A stretch of 64,000 nucleotides of DNA from contig NZ_FUZZ01000005.1 of NCBI RefSeq assembly GCF_900168065.1, positions 62,001-126,000 of the forward strand, written 5' to 3'. Positions within the stretch are counted from its first letter, which is position 1, and every line of letters begins with the position of its first letter. The position numbers and the translations under genes were made by a program. Positions 18,612 through 27,403 of the stretch are shown here, one piece after another. This DNA is from Chitinophaga ginsengisegetis (GTDB lineage: Bacteria > Bacteroidota > Bacteroidia > Chitinophagales > Chitinophagaceae). The notes beneath the pieces are model-generated. The model made no database searches. It worked only from the letters and a program-made list of their open reading frames with translations, and was not told the DNA's origin.

Positions 18612-19847
18612 ATGATCAGTAAAAGGTTCCACGTTATATTAACATGCATGCTATTGGTATGCATGCTGGCTAAAGCACAGCGCTATCCTACTTACAAAGG
18701 ACTGGTAATGGCTGGTTACCAGGGATGGTTTAACACACCCGGCGACAGTGCCGGCAGGGGATGGCACCACTATGAAAAAAGAGGCGTGTTCAAACCAGGC
18801 TCCTGTGAAATAGATTTCTGGCCCGATGTAAGTGAGTATAAGAAAACATATACCACTCCTTTTAATTTTGAAGATGGGAAGCCGGCTTCGGTTTTTAGTC
18901 CGCACGATGCCTCTACAGTAGCCGTACATTTTAAATGGATGAAAGACTACGGTATCGATGGCGTATTTATGCAGCGCTTTGTTGCGGAGATCAGGAACCC
19001 CAGTGGCAAAAAGCATTTCAACACCGTACTGGATAATGCGATGACGGCCGCCCGTAAATACGACCGCGCTATTGCCGTAATGTACGACCTCAGTGGTATG
19101 CGTCCGGGAGAAGAGCAACTGGTGTTAAAAGACCTGGATGAACTAACAGAAAAATATGATCTGCTGCACGGCAGTAAAAGTCCTACTTACCTGCATCACA
19201 ACGGTAAACCCTTTATCGTGATCTGGGGTGTGGGCTTTAATGATCGCCGTGCCTACGGACTAAAAGAAGCGGAAACCCTGCTCGATGCCATGAAAGCAAA
19301 AGGCTTCAGCGTGATGCTGGGTGTGCCTACCTACTGGCGGGAGTTGAGGCAGGACGCGGTAAACGACGAAGAACTGCACCGCCTTATTAAAAAATCGGAT
19401 GTAATTATGCCCTGGTTTGTAGGCCGCTATAATGGCAAAAGCTATGATGGTTTTAAGCAGCTGATAGCAGCTGATATCGCCTGGTGTAAAAGCAATGGTG
19501 TGGATTATGTACCACTGGCCTTCCCTGGCTTTTCCTGGAAAAACATGAATGGTCCGGAAGCCAATACCATTCCAAGAGAAGGTGGCCGCTTCTACTGGCG
19601 TCAAATTGCAGGCGCAAAAAATGCCGGTGCGGAAATGTTGTATGTAGCCATGTTTGATGAAATGAATGAAGGCACCTCCATATTTAAATGTGCTACTGTG
19701 GATAAGTTGCCGTTGAATGCAGCCGGCTCTTTTACAGGTATCGAAACAGCATTGGGCAGCGATTACTACCTGTGGCTTACAGGGCAGGCTGCACGCTGGT
19801 TTCACGGGAAAGGCAAATATTCGGATCAGTTGCCGGTAAGAAAGTAA
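18612..19847 (+). CDS. secreted GH99/GH71-like glycoside hydrolase
   Basis: 411 residues with a signal peptide (MISKRFHVILTCMLLVCMLA). The mature sequence KGLVMAGYQGWFNTPGDSAG then WHHYEKRGVFKPGSCEIDFW and FKWMKDYGIDGVFMQRFVAE is the characteristic start of the GH71/GH99-like endo-mannosidase-type barrel. The C-terminal ends with YVAMFDEMNEGTSIFK, carrying the conserved Glu pair near the barrel end. Relatives attack mannose-containing glycans in yeast or plant glycoproteins. No SusC/D pair is next to it in this window. Confidence 0.85.
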   Translation: MISKRFHVILTCMLLVCMLAKAQRYPTYKGLVMAGYQGWFNTPGDSAGRGWHHYEKRGVFKPGSCEIDFWPDVSEYKKTYTTPFNFEDGKPASVFSPHDASTVAVHFKWMKDYGIDGVFMQRFVAEIRNPSGKKHFNTVLDNAMTAARKYDRAIAVMYDLSGMRPGEEQLVLKDLDELTEKYDLLHGSKSPTYLHHNGKPFIVIWGVGFNDRRAYGLKEAETLLDAMKAKGFSVMLGVPTYWRELRQDAVNDEELHRLIKKSDVIMPWFVGRYNGKSYDGFKQLIAADIAWCKSNGVDYVPLAFPGFSWKNMNGPEANTIPREGGRFYWRQIAGAKNAGAEMLYVAMFDEMNEGTSIFKCATVDKLPLNAAGSFTGIETALGSDYYLWLTGQAARWFHGKGKYSDQLPVRK

Positions 19848-19924
19848 CGGCATGGGATATACGAATGGTGTGTAAGAAATATAAGGCCGGCTTATTTATT
19901 ATATTGTAGAATAAAACCTGGAAG

Positions 19925-20302
19925 ATGTCAACATCTTTATTGGATCAAAACAACGATCCGCTGCTCAAAACTTTCATTGCCGGTAAACCGGATCATACAT
20001 TGGCGCTGTTGCAGCACTTCATCGCCCAATATGAGAAACTGGGAAAGATATACCTGTATCCCACCAAATCCATGATAGGTATTGGTTTCAACGATAGCAG
20101 GGTAGCATGGATCACCCAGCTGGGAAAGAATTTCGTACATATTGTGTTTCCCTTTGAAAAAGCCTACCCCGATAATTTATGCTTTCAGAAAATTGCGCAG
20201 GTACCGGGCAATAACCGGCAGTTTAATCATCATTTCCGTATGTATCTCCCGGAAGATATCAATGAAGAAGTACTGGCGTTTATGCGCCTGTCGCTGGAGT
20301 AA
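19925..20302 (+). CDS. DUF5655-like small protein
   Basis: 125 residues, all soluble. KLGKIYLYPTKSMIGIGFND with the later FVHIVFPFEKAY and HHFRMYLPEDINEEVLAFMR resembles the DUF5655/DUF1801-type group of small Bacteroidota proteins. The function is unknown. The gene is followed, 60 bp later, by the AI-2E family transporter on the same strand, so the two may share a transcript, but nothing else ties them functionally. Confidence 0.6.
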   Translation: MSTSLLDQNNDPLLKTFIAGKPDHTLALLQHFIAQYEKLGKIYLYPTKSMIGIGFNDSRVAWITQLGKNFVHIVFPFEKAYPDNLCFQKIAQVPGNNRQFNHHFRMYLPEDINEEVLAFMRLSLE

Positions 20303-20362
20303 TGGGTTTATGCCGGCGGTTTTAAGTATATTTAGGAAGAAACCTGTATAAAATACCGTCAT

Positions 20363-21454
20363 ATGAATCTCCATCGCCCTGCCTCTAAAAATATGATCGA
20401 GTCCATCCTGGTGCTGCTGTTGCTGCTGGCTTTGTTGCTGGCGCTGTATGATGTGCTGCGGCTCTTTTTCGGGATACTCACCTTTGCGCTGATCTTCTCC
20501 GTTTCTTTTCATCACCTGTTTGAGCGCATGGTTATTTGGTTAAAAGGCCGCCGTAAACTGGCCGCTACCATATATGCGGTAGCGTTAGTAGCCATCATTG
20601 CCCTGCCGGTTACTTATTTTATTGCGGCGCTGAGTTCACATATCCGGGAAGCATTGCACTGGATCGGTAATGTAAAGGAAAATGGTTTGCCGGCGCTGCC
20701 CGACTGGATTGTAAGTATGCCATACATCGGCAGTGATATCGTGGATTTCTGGGAACATCTGCAGGAAAGCCCCCGCGAAACATTGTCCACCAATGTACAT
20801 GAACAACAGGTAAGAATGGTGCTGCATCATATCATCAGCAGTGGCGCAGGTATCCTCGGTGCAGCAGGACAACTCATCCTCGGCATCATCATTTCCGCCT
20901 TTTTCCTGGTAGGCGGTGAAAAAGCGGTGCGCCCCATCAGGGCTACAGCCCAGCATCTGCTGGGACGTAAAGACGGCGCTGATCTGCTGAACGCTACTAC
21001 GATGGCAATCAAGGGCGTGTCTATCGGTGTAATGGGCACTGCCTTCATCACCGCTATTGTGGCGTTTATCGGGCTTAAAATTGCGGGCATCCCCTTTGCT
21101 CTCGGTTTATCCGCCATTATCTTTTTCCTGGTGGTGATACAGATAGGTCCGCTCGTGGTATGGATTCCTCTAACCATCTGGATGGCTACACAGGGTCATC
21201 CCGGCATGACGCTTTTCCTGGCCATCTACGGCGCCGGCATCCTGATCGGAGAAGCCATCCTGAAACCCTTGCTCATAGCCAGAAGCGGCAAACTGCCTTT
21301 CCTGGTATTATTCCTCGGCGTAATAGGCGGCATGGCCGCATGGGGATTCACGGGTATGTTTAAAGGCGCTATCATCGTAGCCGTATTCTATACCGTATTT
21401 AATTCCTGGTTGTTGCGTAAAGATGCCGCCCACGGTTCACATGCTGCAGAATAG
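20363..21454 (+). CDS. AI-2E family transporter (TqsA/PerM-type)
   Basis: 363 residues with seven to eight hydrophobic segments and the family features: FGILTFALIFSVSFHHLFER near the start, the central soluble stretch of residues about 80-160, and the conserved C-terminal helical pair including LILGIIISAFFLVGGEKAVR and ALGLSAIIFFLVVIQIGPL. The family includes exporters of autoinducer-2 and sodium/proton antiporters; the substrate here is unknown. A short A-rich stretch upstream of the ATG is the only visible start signal, as usual for Bacteroidota. Confidence 0.85.
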   Translation: MNLHRPASKNMIESILVLLLLLALLLALYDVLRLFFGILTFALIFSVSFHHLFERMVIWLKGRRKLAATIYAVALVAIIALPVTYFIAALSSHIREALHWIGNVKENGLPALPDWIVSMPYIGSDIVDFWEHLQESPRETLSTNVHEQQVRMVLHHIISSGAGILGAAGQLILGIIISAFFLVGGEKAVRPIRATAQHLLGRKDGADLLNATTMAIKGVSIGVMGTAFITAIVAFIGLKIAGIPFALGLSAIIFFLVVIQIGPLVVWIPLTIWMATQGHPGMTLFLAIYGAGILIGEAILKPLLIARSGKLPFLVLFLGVIGGMAAWGFTGMFKGAIIVAVFYTVFNSWLLRKDAAHGSHAAE

Positions 21455-21486
21455 ATAGTATCTTCGCAACAAGCATCAGCAGAATT

Positions 21487-21969
21487 ATGAAAGCGGCAAG
21501 TATCAGTGATATAAAAAAAGAATTAACTACCCTGCCTCCGGCAGAATTGTCGGCCTTGTGCCTGCGCCTGGCCAAATACAAGAACGATAACAAGGAGTTG
21601 CTTACCTACCTTTTGTTTGAGGCCCACAACGAAGAAGGGTACATCGCCGCGGTGAAGGAAGAAATCGATAAAGGGTTTATTGAAATGGCCGGCGACAAAT
21701 TGTACCACGCCAAAAAAAGATTGAGGAAAATCCTGCGGATAACGAATAAGCATATACGTTATACCGGTTCCAAATCTGCCGAAACAGAATTGCTGATCTA
21801 TTTCTGTACAAAAATGAAACTGTCCGGTTTATTATCTTCCTATAGTGTTCAGTTAAATAACCTCTACGAACAACAGGTGAAGAAGATCACAAAAGTGGTT
21901 TCCACCCTGCATGAAGACCTGCAATATGATTATCTCCGTCAGCTGAAACACCTTACCGGCGAGGATTAG
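21487..21969 (+). CDS. small helical protein of unknown function
   Basis: 160 residues, highly charged and predicted mostly alpha-helical (STRUCTURE inferred from composition). Patterns such as ELSALCLRLAKYKNDNKELL, the Lys/Arg-rich YHAKKRLRKILRITNKHIRY and the acidic C-terminal YDYLRQLKHLTGED suggest a helical bundle that might bind nucleic acid or a partner protein. No named domain recognised. It starts 32 bp after the AI-2E transporter on the same strand and is probably co-transcribed with it. Confidence 0.65.
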   Translation: MKAASISDIKKELTTLPPAELSALCLRLAKYKNDNKELLTYLLFEAHNEEGYIAAVKEEIDKGFIEMAGDKLYHAKKRLRKILRITNKHIRYTGSKSAETELLIYFCTKMKLSGLLSSYSVQLNNLYEQQVKKITKVVSTLHEDLQYDYLRQLKHLTGED

Positions 21970-22047
21970 CACTTTGGTTTGTTTCCTTCACCGGAAAATT
22001 TTATTTTGGTGGGTGTTGACGAATTAAAGAGGCCATAAAATGAATGC

Positions 22048-22566
22048 ATGAAAGTTCTATTCGAAACGCCGCGGCTGCAGGTCCGCACTTTTGCCGCCAC
22101 AGATGACGCATTTGTACTGGAGTTACTGAATACGCCTTCCTGGCTGCAATACATCGGCGACCGGCAGATCCGGACACTTGCAGATGCACAACGCTATATC
22201 ATGAATAACCTGTTACGCCTGTATGCGGAACAAGGCTATGGCGCATGGGTAGTAGTGTTGAAAGAAACGGGGAAGCCTACCGGTATCTGCGGACTGTTTA
22301 AAAGAAAATACCTGGAGCAACCCGACCTGGGGTTTGCATTCCTGCCTGCCTATGAAGGTTTGGGCTATGCTTATGAAGCGGCTACAGCTACCATTGAATA
22401 TTCCCGGCAGCAATTACCGTTCTCCCGGTTGTTTGCCATTACCCAACAGGATAATCACCGGTCTGTTCGTTTACTGGAGCGGTCAGGATTCACGCTGCAG
22501 GGTACCATCCTTCCGCCCGGAGAAGTGGAAGAACTGATGTTATTTGATCTTGAATTAGGAAGCTGA
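22048..22566 (+). CDS. GNAT family N-acetyltransferase (RimJ/RimL-type)
   Basis: 172 residues, the typical length. The opening FETPRLQVRTFAATDDAFVL, the motif A region FAFLPAYEGLGYAYEAA and the ending FAITQQDNHRSVRLLERSGF are characteristic of the RimJ/RimL subgroup of acetyltransferases. The substrate (ribosomal protein N terminus, small molecule or another) cannot be told. Its 3' end overlaps the last 12 bases of the convergent CPxC membrane protein gene. Confidence 0.88.
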   Translation: MKVLFETPRLQVRTFAATDDAFVLELLNTPSWLQYIGDRQIRTLADAQRYIMNNLLRLYAEQGYGAWVVVLKETGKPTGICGLFKRKYLEQPDLGFAFLPAYEGLGYAYEAATATIEYSRQQLPFSRLFAITQQDNHRSVRLLERSGFTLQGTILPPGEVEELMLFDLELGS

Positions 22567-22878
22567 CTGCCGCCGTTTCCGGTAAGCCATGATCCTGCTT
22601 CCTGCCAGGTAAAGCAATGAACCCACACACAACACCACCAGCCCTGATCTCAGCCATGTAGCAGCGGTTACAGACAACCCGATTCCTGTACCCAGGGCTA
22701 CATAGGCCGCGAAACAAATGGGGCACTTTGGCAGCAGTACAAGGGTGATGCCCGGTATCAGCCATCGTACGCCTTTTACAAAGCGTTGCCATAAAGTAAG
22801 CGGGCCGGTGGTTTGCGCAGCGGTTGTTTTGCGGGCGTCGCTGCCCGTAGCGGCGCCGCAGGAACAATGTGTTTTCAT
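22555..22878 (-). CDS. small CPxC-motif membrane protein, MerC/MerT-like
   Basis: 107 residues from the ATG at 22878 (MKTHCSCGAATGSDARKT). The N terminus has a Cys-rich HCSCG patch, then three hydrophobic segments, the first carrying the KCPICFAAY (CPxC) metal-binding type motif within a helix. This arrangement occurs in small membrane carriers for mercury or similar metals. It begins 5 bp after the stop of the DUF899 gene on the same strand, so they form a two-gene operon. I call it MerC-like in layout only. Confidence 0.65.
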   Translation of the reverse strand: MKTHCSCGAATGSDARKTTAAQTTGPLTLWQRFVKGVRWLIPGITLVLLPKCPICFAAYVALGTGIGLSVTAATWLRSGLVVLCVGSLLYLAGSRIMAYRKRRQSAS

Positions 22879-22883
22879 GATGC

Positions 22884-23720
22884 TTAGTCTTCTGAACAAC
22901 AGGAACCCGGCGTTTTCTCTTTATGATACCTGCCGGTATTGTCTACATGTCCTTTCTCTTCATACTTGTCGTGGTGCCGTACCCACGATGTTAAATCACC
23001 ACGTTCGCTGGTTTCATTACGTCCCAGCGGTGCTATATCCAGGTAGTTGTAAGCAGCGAGCTGTAATTCGCCACCACGGCCATACGTGGAGTACGTGTGA
23101 TAAATATCGCCGGCTTCATCTTTGTAAAAAACACTGATGCCCTGCAGGTCTTCCAAATGATGCGGCAATCCTTCCACAATACCGTAATTGTAATACACCT
23201 TTCCTTTTTCCAGGTCTTCCTTACGGAAAGACACGTGATAGTCGTAGTTGAAATCACTGCCTTCAGATGATACCCAGTTGAAGTGCCAGTCCATACGCTT
23301 GCGGAAAGCTTCCAGCGTAGCCAGCGGCGCACGTGATATTACCGCAATGGACACATCATGATGCTCCAGGTGGGGCAATACGCCGTTAATGGAATCTGCT
23401 GCAAAAGAGCAGCCTACACAACCTTCTTTTTCGTGGGGACCAAACATAAAATGCTGGATGATCAGCTGGCTGCGGCCATCAAAAAGGTCAGAAAGGGTGA
23501 CCTTCCCTTCCGGACCATCAAATACATAGTTCTTCTCTACCTTTTCCCACGGCAATGCCATGCGCTCACGGGTAAGCTCATCCCGCAAACGGGTATATTC
23601 CTTTTCTTTCTGCAAAAACTTCTTCCTGGCTTCCAGCCACTCTTCAGAGGATACAACTTTGTGCGGGGGACCGGGTTTAACAGCACTATCTTTAAAACCA
23701 GTCGTTACAGGAGTACTCAT
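22884..23720 (-). CDS. DUF899 family thioredoxin-like protein
   Basis: 278 residues. KVVSSEEWLEARKKFLQKEK and RMALPWEKVEKNYVFDGPEG are the DUF899 opening; YPEKEGCVGCSFAAD-type CxxC (here CVGC) is the thioredoxin-fold active-site region, followed by SIAVISRAPLATLEAFRKRM. The C-terminal ends in a Cys pair (SCCSED). This family is thought to be redox-related but is uncharacterised. It is in an operon with the CPxC membrane protein and is divergent from a GlxA-like regulator, suggesting oxidative or metal stress control. Confidence 0.82.
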   Translation of the reverse strand: MSTPVTTGFKDSAVKPGPPHKVVSSEEWLEARKKFLQKEKEYTRLRDELTRERMALPWEKVEKNYVFDGPEGKVTLSDLFDGRSQLIIQHFMFGPHEKEGCVGCSFAADSINGVLPHLEHHDVSIAVISRAPLATLEAFRKRMDWHFNWVSSEGSDFNYDYHVSFRKEDLEKGKVYYNYGIVEGLPHHLEDLQGISVFYKDEAGDIYHTYSTYGRGGELQLAAYNYLDIAPLGRNETSERGDLTSWVRHHDKYEEKGHVDNTGRYHKEKTPGSCCSED

Positions 23721-23854
23721 GATTTTTGTGATTTTAATGTTCTACAAATCTCAGGAGTTAAAATGTAATTTAACGAGGGTGAATGCGACTTATTTAGGGG
23801 GTGTTTGTGCCACGTTAAAGTATTAAATTTGTATTGTAACAGACACAAACTGCC

Positions 23855-24838
23855 ATGAAGACTGTTTCTTTGCTTATCTATGAAGATGCCATTTTATCTT
23901 CCGTGTCCAGCGTGATGGATATCCTGCTGGGAGCTAACCGCTTCCTCATTGAAACAGGAAAGGAACCAGCCTTTAAGCTGGAGCTGGTCAGCGAGAAGAT
24001 GAAGAACATCCAGCTGCATGCGCCTGCGCAGTTTATCTGCTTCAAAACTATCGATGAAGTAAAACATACAGATCTCATCCTGGCGCCTGCCTTTGAAGGC
24101 TTAGCGGATGTTGTGCTGGAGAAGAACAAGGCGCTGGTGAACTGGATCCGCACCATGCACGCCTGCGGCACTGAAGTGGCCAGTCTTTGCCTGGGAAGCT
24201 ATTTCCTGGCCGAAGCAGGACTGCTCTCCGGGAAATCCTGCACCTCCCACTGGACCGCCCTCGACGATATGCGCAGTCGCTACCCGGATGTAAATATCCT
24301 GGCAGACCAGGTAATGACCGACGACAATGGCGTTTATACCAGCGGCGGCGCCTTTATTTCATTAAACCTGGTATTGTACCTGATCGAAAAATTCAGTGGT
24401 CGTGAAACCAGCGTTTGGGTAAGTAAAATGTTTTCTATAGATATGGACCGCGTTAACCAGGCCCATTTCGCCGTGTTCCAGGGACAACGCCGCCATGAAG
24501 ATGAAGACATTCTCAAAGCACAGGCTTACATCGAAAAGCACTATGATCAGCAAATCTCCATAGAACAGATTGCCGGCCTGGCGAATATGAGTAAACGTAA
24601 TTTTGTTCGCCGTTTTAAACTTGCTACCCACAATACCCCGATGGAATACCTGCAGCGGGTAAAAATAGAATCGGCCAAAAAAGAACTGGAGAAAAACGCC
24701 ATCAACATCAGCACGCTGATGTACAATGCAGGATACAACGATCAGAAAACATTCAGACAGGTGTTTAAACGGTACACCGGTTTAACCCCGCAGGAGTATC
24801 GCAGAAAGTATTGCCGTGGCGGCGTGGAAATGAATTAA
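23855..24838 (+). CDS. GlxA-like AraC regulator with DJ-1/PfpI domain
   Basis: 327 residues. The N-terminal ~190 residues are a DJ-1/PfpI domain: SLLIYEDAILSSVSSVMDIL, then VASLCLGSYFLAEAGLLSGK, with a Cys in the elbow position, then SHWTALDDMRSRYPDVNIL. The C-terminal ~100 residues are the AraC DNA-binding domain (SIEQIAGLANMSKRNFVRRF, then YNDQKTFRQVFKRYTGLTPQ). It is divergent from the DUF899 operon; the intervening ~135 bp probably holds the shared promoters. The ligand is unknown. Confidence 0.9.
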   Translation: MKTVSLLIYEDAILSSVSSVMDILLGANRFLIETGKEPAFKLELVSEKMKNIQLHAPAQFICFKTIDEVKHTDLILAPAFEGLADVVLEKNKALVNWIRTMHACGTEVASLCLGSYFLAEAGLLSGKSCTSHWTALDDMRSRYPDVNILADQVMTDDNGVYTSGGAFISLNLVLYLIEKFSGRETSVWVSKMFSIDMDRVNQAHFAVFQGQRRHEDEDILKAQAYIEKHYDQQISIEQIAGLANMSKRNFVRRFKLATHNTPMEYLQRVKIESAKKELEKNAINISTLMYNAGYNDQKTFRQVFKRYTGLTPQEYRRKYCRGGVEMN

Positions 24839-24842
24839 AGGA

Positions 24843-27212
24843 TTATTCAGTACGCAAACTTTTTACGGGATTCATCAGCGCCGCTTTGGCCGACTGGTAA
24901 CTGACGGTTATTAAAGTAAGCAGTATAGTGCCCACGCCAATGGCAACAAAAAGCCAGATGGAGACCGGCGTGTGATACGGATAATGATTCAGCCAGGTCT
25001 GCATAAAATACCAGGTAAGCGGAGTAGCCACCAGCAAGGCTGTGATCACCGGCTTCACAAAATCTTTTGACAGCAGCAACAAAATGCCTGACACTGTAGC
25101 GCCCATCACTTTACGTATCCCGATTTCTTTGGTGCGCTGCTCTGCCATGAAAGCCGCCAATCCCAATATGCCCAGGCAGGAAATAAAAATGGCGAGTACG
25201 GCAAATACAGTAGTCAGCCGTGCAATGCGCTCCTCATCAGAAAACTTCTCCGCATAAAGTTCATCTGTAAAAGTAAAATCAAAAGGGCCTTCGGGGTTAA
25301 ACTTTTTAAATACTTCGGCAATCCCTGCAAGTGCTGTCCGCATCGGTAATGCAGGATTTATCCGGACAGTTAACGCATTATACACGCCATATTGCAGGCA
25401 AAAGATCACCGGCTGCACTGGTGCATAAGGTGATTCCATCACCATGTCTTTCACCACGCCAATGATCATGTGCGGCCCGCCGCCAGCCTGTATAATTTGC
25501 CCGATGGGATGCTTAAATCCCGTGAGCTTTACTGCCGCCTCATTTAAGATCAATGTCCCGGTATCGGTAGGGAAGCTGCGGGAAAAGTCGCGGCCTTCTT
25601 TGATCTGCCAGCCAATAGTGCGACCGTAATCATGCGATACCGTTACAAAGCCTACCGGTGTTGTAACACCGGGTGCTTTGCCTTCCCAGCTGAGGTCATC
25701 ACTGTTGCCGGGGTTCTCCGTGGTAGGATGTGATGCCTTCGCCATATCCGCCACCGCGCCACTTTCCAGTAAAGCGGTTCTTAACTCGTTGTAAGGAGCG
25801 CCAAACATTTCCGGAGTATTCATAGTGAGGTTAATCAGCCCCTCGCGGCTATAACCCACCGGACGATTTTTGGCATATTGAATTTGCTGGTACATAATCA
25901 CAGTACCTATGATCAATGCAATAGATACGCTGAACTGTACTACCATCAGGGCATTGCGGGGAAGCAAGGAGAAACGGCCCGCAGTAAAACCGCCTTTCAA
26001 TATTTTTACAGGCCGGAAAGAGGATAAATAAAAAGCAGGATAACTGCCGGCCAGCAGCCCGGTAAGCACTGCAAATACTGACCCCGCCACCCATAACACA
26101 GGTGCATCAAATGGAATCGTGATCTGTTTTTCAGTGATCCGGTTAAACAATGGCAATAAAAGCCACACCATGCCCACCGCTACTGCAAAAGATAAAAAAG
26201 AGAGGAGCAGCGACTCGGTAAGGAACTGCCGGATCAGGTGGCCCCGTGTAGCGCCAATCGCTTTGCGGATGCCTGTTTCTTTGGCGCGTTTGGCGCTTCT
26301 GGCGGTAGACAGGTTCATGAAATTGATACATGCCAGCAACAGTACCAATGCGCCGGTAATACCAAACAACCACACCAGGCGGATACGCCCGCCGCTTACC
26401 TGTCCGTTCTTAAACTCATTATATAAATGCCACTTGTTCATAGGATGCAGCAGCAGTGTTTCTTTACCTGCCTTTACATGCTGTTGCACAACGCCGCTGA
26501 TCTTCGCATTGGCCTTATCCATATCAATACCCTCATTGAGCTCTACATACAATTTCCAGTAATGAGTATCCCATTTGGATACTTCGTCTTTCAGCCACGG
26601 AATAGTACTCACGGCACGGTCCCACGGAAGGAACAACTGCGTGCCATAAAAAGCCGTGCTTTGCGGAAGGTCTTCATATACGCCTGCAACCTGCAGGTCG
26701 GTGCGGTTATCCATGCGGATCGCCTTGCCCATAGGATCGGCATTGCCGAACAGGGAAGCAGCCAGCGATTGGTTAATAAGCACTGCTGTAGGATCTTTCA
26801 GGGCATCTCTTTTTCCGTGGATCATTTTCAGGGTCAGCATCTCAGGCAGATCCGGACCTGCCCATACCCCCGACTGTGATAGCTTCTTTTCACCTGCTGC
26901 AATGGTGTGGGTGAAGTTGGGATAAACAATAGCCACGCGTTTGAAATCACCTGCATAATTATTCCGCAGTTCATCGGCCAGCGGAATGGCAATAGCTTCA
27001 CTGGTATTGGTTTCCCCGTTGATCGTTTGTACATCCATTACCTGCGCCAGCCGGTTATGATGGCTATGCCAGTGGTTAAAAGAAACCTCGTCCCATATCC
27101 ACAGCCCTATCAGCAAGGTAACTGCCATACCGGTAGCCAAACCAACAATATTGATTGCCGTGTAACTTTTATTTTTTAAAAGATGACGGAAAGTAACTTT
27201 AAACAATTGCAT
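24843..27212 (-). CDS. ABC transporter permease, MacB/FtsX-type (two FtsX domains)
   Basis: 789 residues from the ATG at 27212 (MQLFKVTFRHLLKNKSYTAI), which matches the usual N-terminal helix of this group. The MacB_PCD domain spans roughly residues 45-260; the FtsX domains contain ACINFMNLSTARSAKRAKET with IRKAIGATRGH, and ISCLGILGLAAFMAEQRTKE with IRKVMGATVSG. It is paralogous to the permease at 15875 but clearly different. A gene for a matching ATPase is not nearby. The target substrate is unknown. Confidence 0.9.
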   Translation of the reverse strand: MQLFKVTFRHLLKNKSYTAINIVGLATGMAVTLLIGLWIWDEVSFNHWHSHHNRLAQVMDVQTINGETNTSEAIAIPLADELRNNYAGDFKRVAIVYPNFTHTIAAGEKKLSQSGVWAGPDLPEMLTLKMIHGKRDALKDPTAVLINQSLAASLFGNADPMGKAIRMDNRTDLQVAGVYEDLPQSTAFYGTQLFLPWDRAVSTIPWLKDEVSKWDTHYWKLYVELNEGIDMDKANAKISGVVQQHVKAGKETLLLHPMNKWHLYNEFKNGQVSGGRIRLVWLFGITGALVLLLACINFMNLSTARSAKRAKETGIRKAIGATRGHLIRQFLTESLLLSFLSFAVAVGMVWLLLPLFNRITEKQITIPFDAPVLWVAGSVFAVLTGLLAGSYPAFYLSSFRPVKILKGGFTAGRFSLLPRNALMVVQFSVSIALIIGTVIMYQQIQYAKNRPVGYSREGLINLTMNTPEMFGAPYNELRTALLESGAVADMAKASHPTTENPGNSDDLSWEGKAPGVTTPVGFVTVSHDYGRTIGWQIKEGRDFSRSFPTDTGTLILNEAAVKLTGFKHPIGQIIQAGGGPHMIIGVVKDMVMESPYAPVQPVIFCLQYGVYNALTVRINPALPMRTALAGIAEVFKKFNPEGPFDFTFTDELYAEKFSDEERIARLTTVFAVLAIFISCLGILGLAAFMAEQRTKEIGIRKVMGATVSGILLLLSKDFVKPVITALLVATPLTWYFMQTWLNHYPYHTPVSIWLFVAIGVGTILLTLITVSYQSAKAALMNPVKSLRTE

Positions 27213-27403
27213 GCAGACGCTATTTTCAACGGGTGCCGGAAAAATAATGCCGGAACCGGATTCTTTTATAAATAACAAATTTATACTTTTACGGTTATCT
27301 TAATATGTCCGTTTTCAATACAGGCGACGGCCGGTTTCGAAAACAACCTTTAATGTGATGTTTCCCCATACTTTCCCTAATTTTATCGTTTTCAAACCGG
27401 CAG

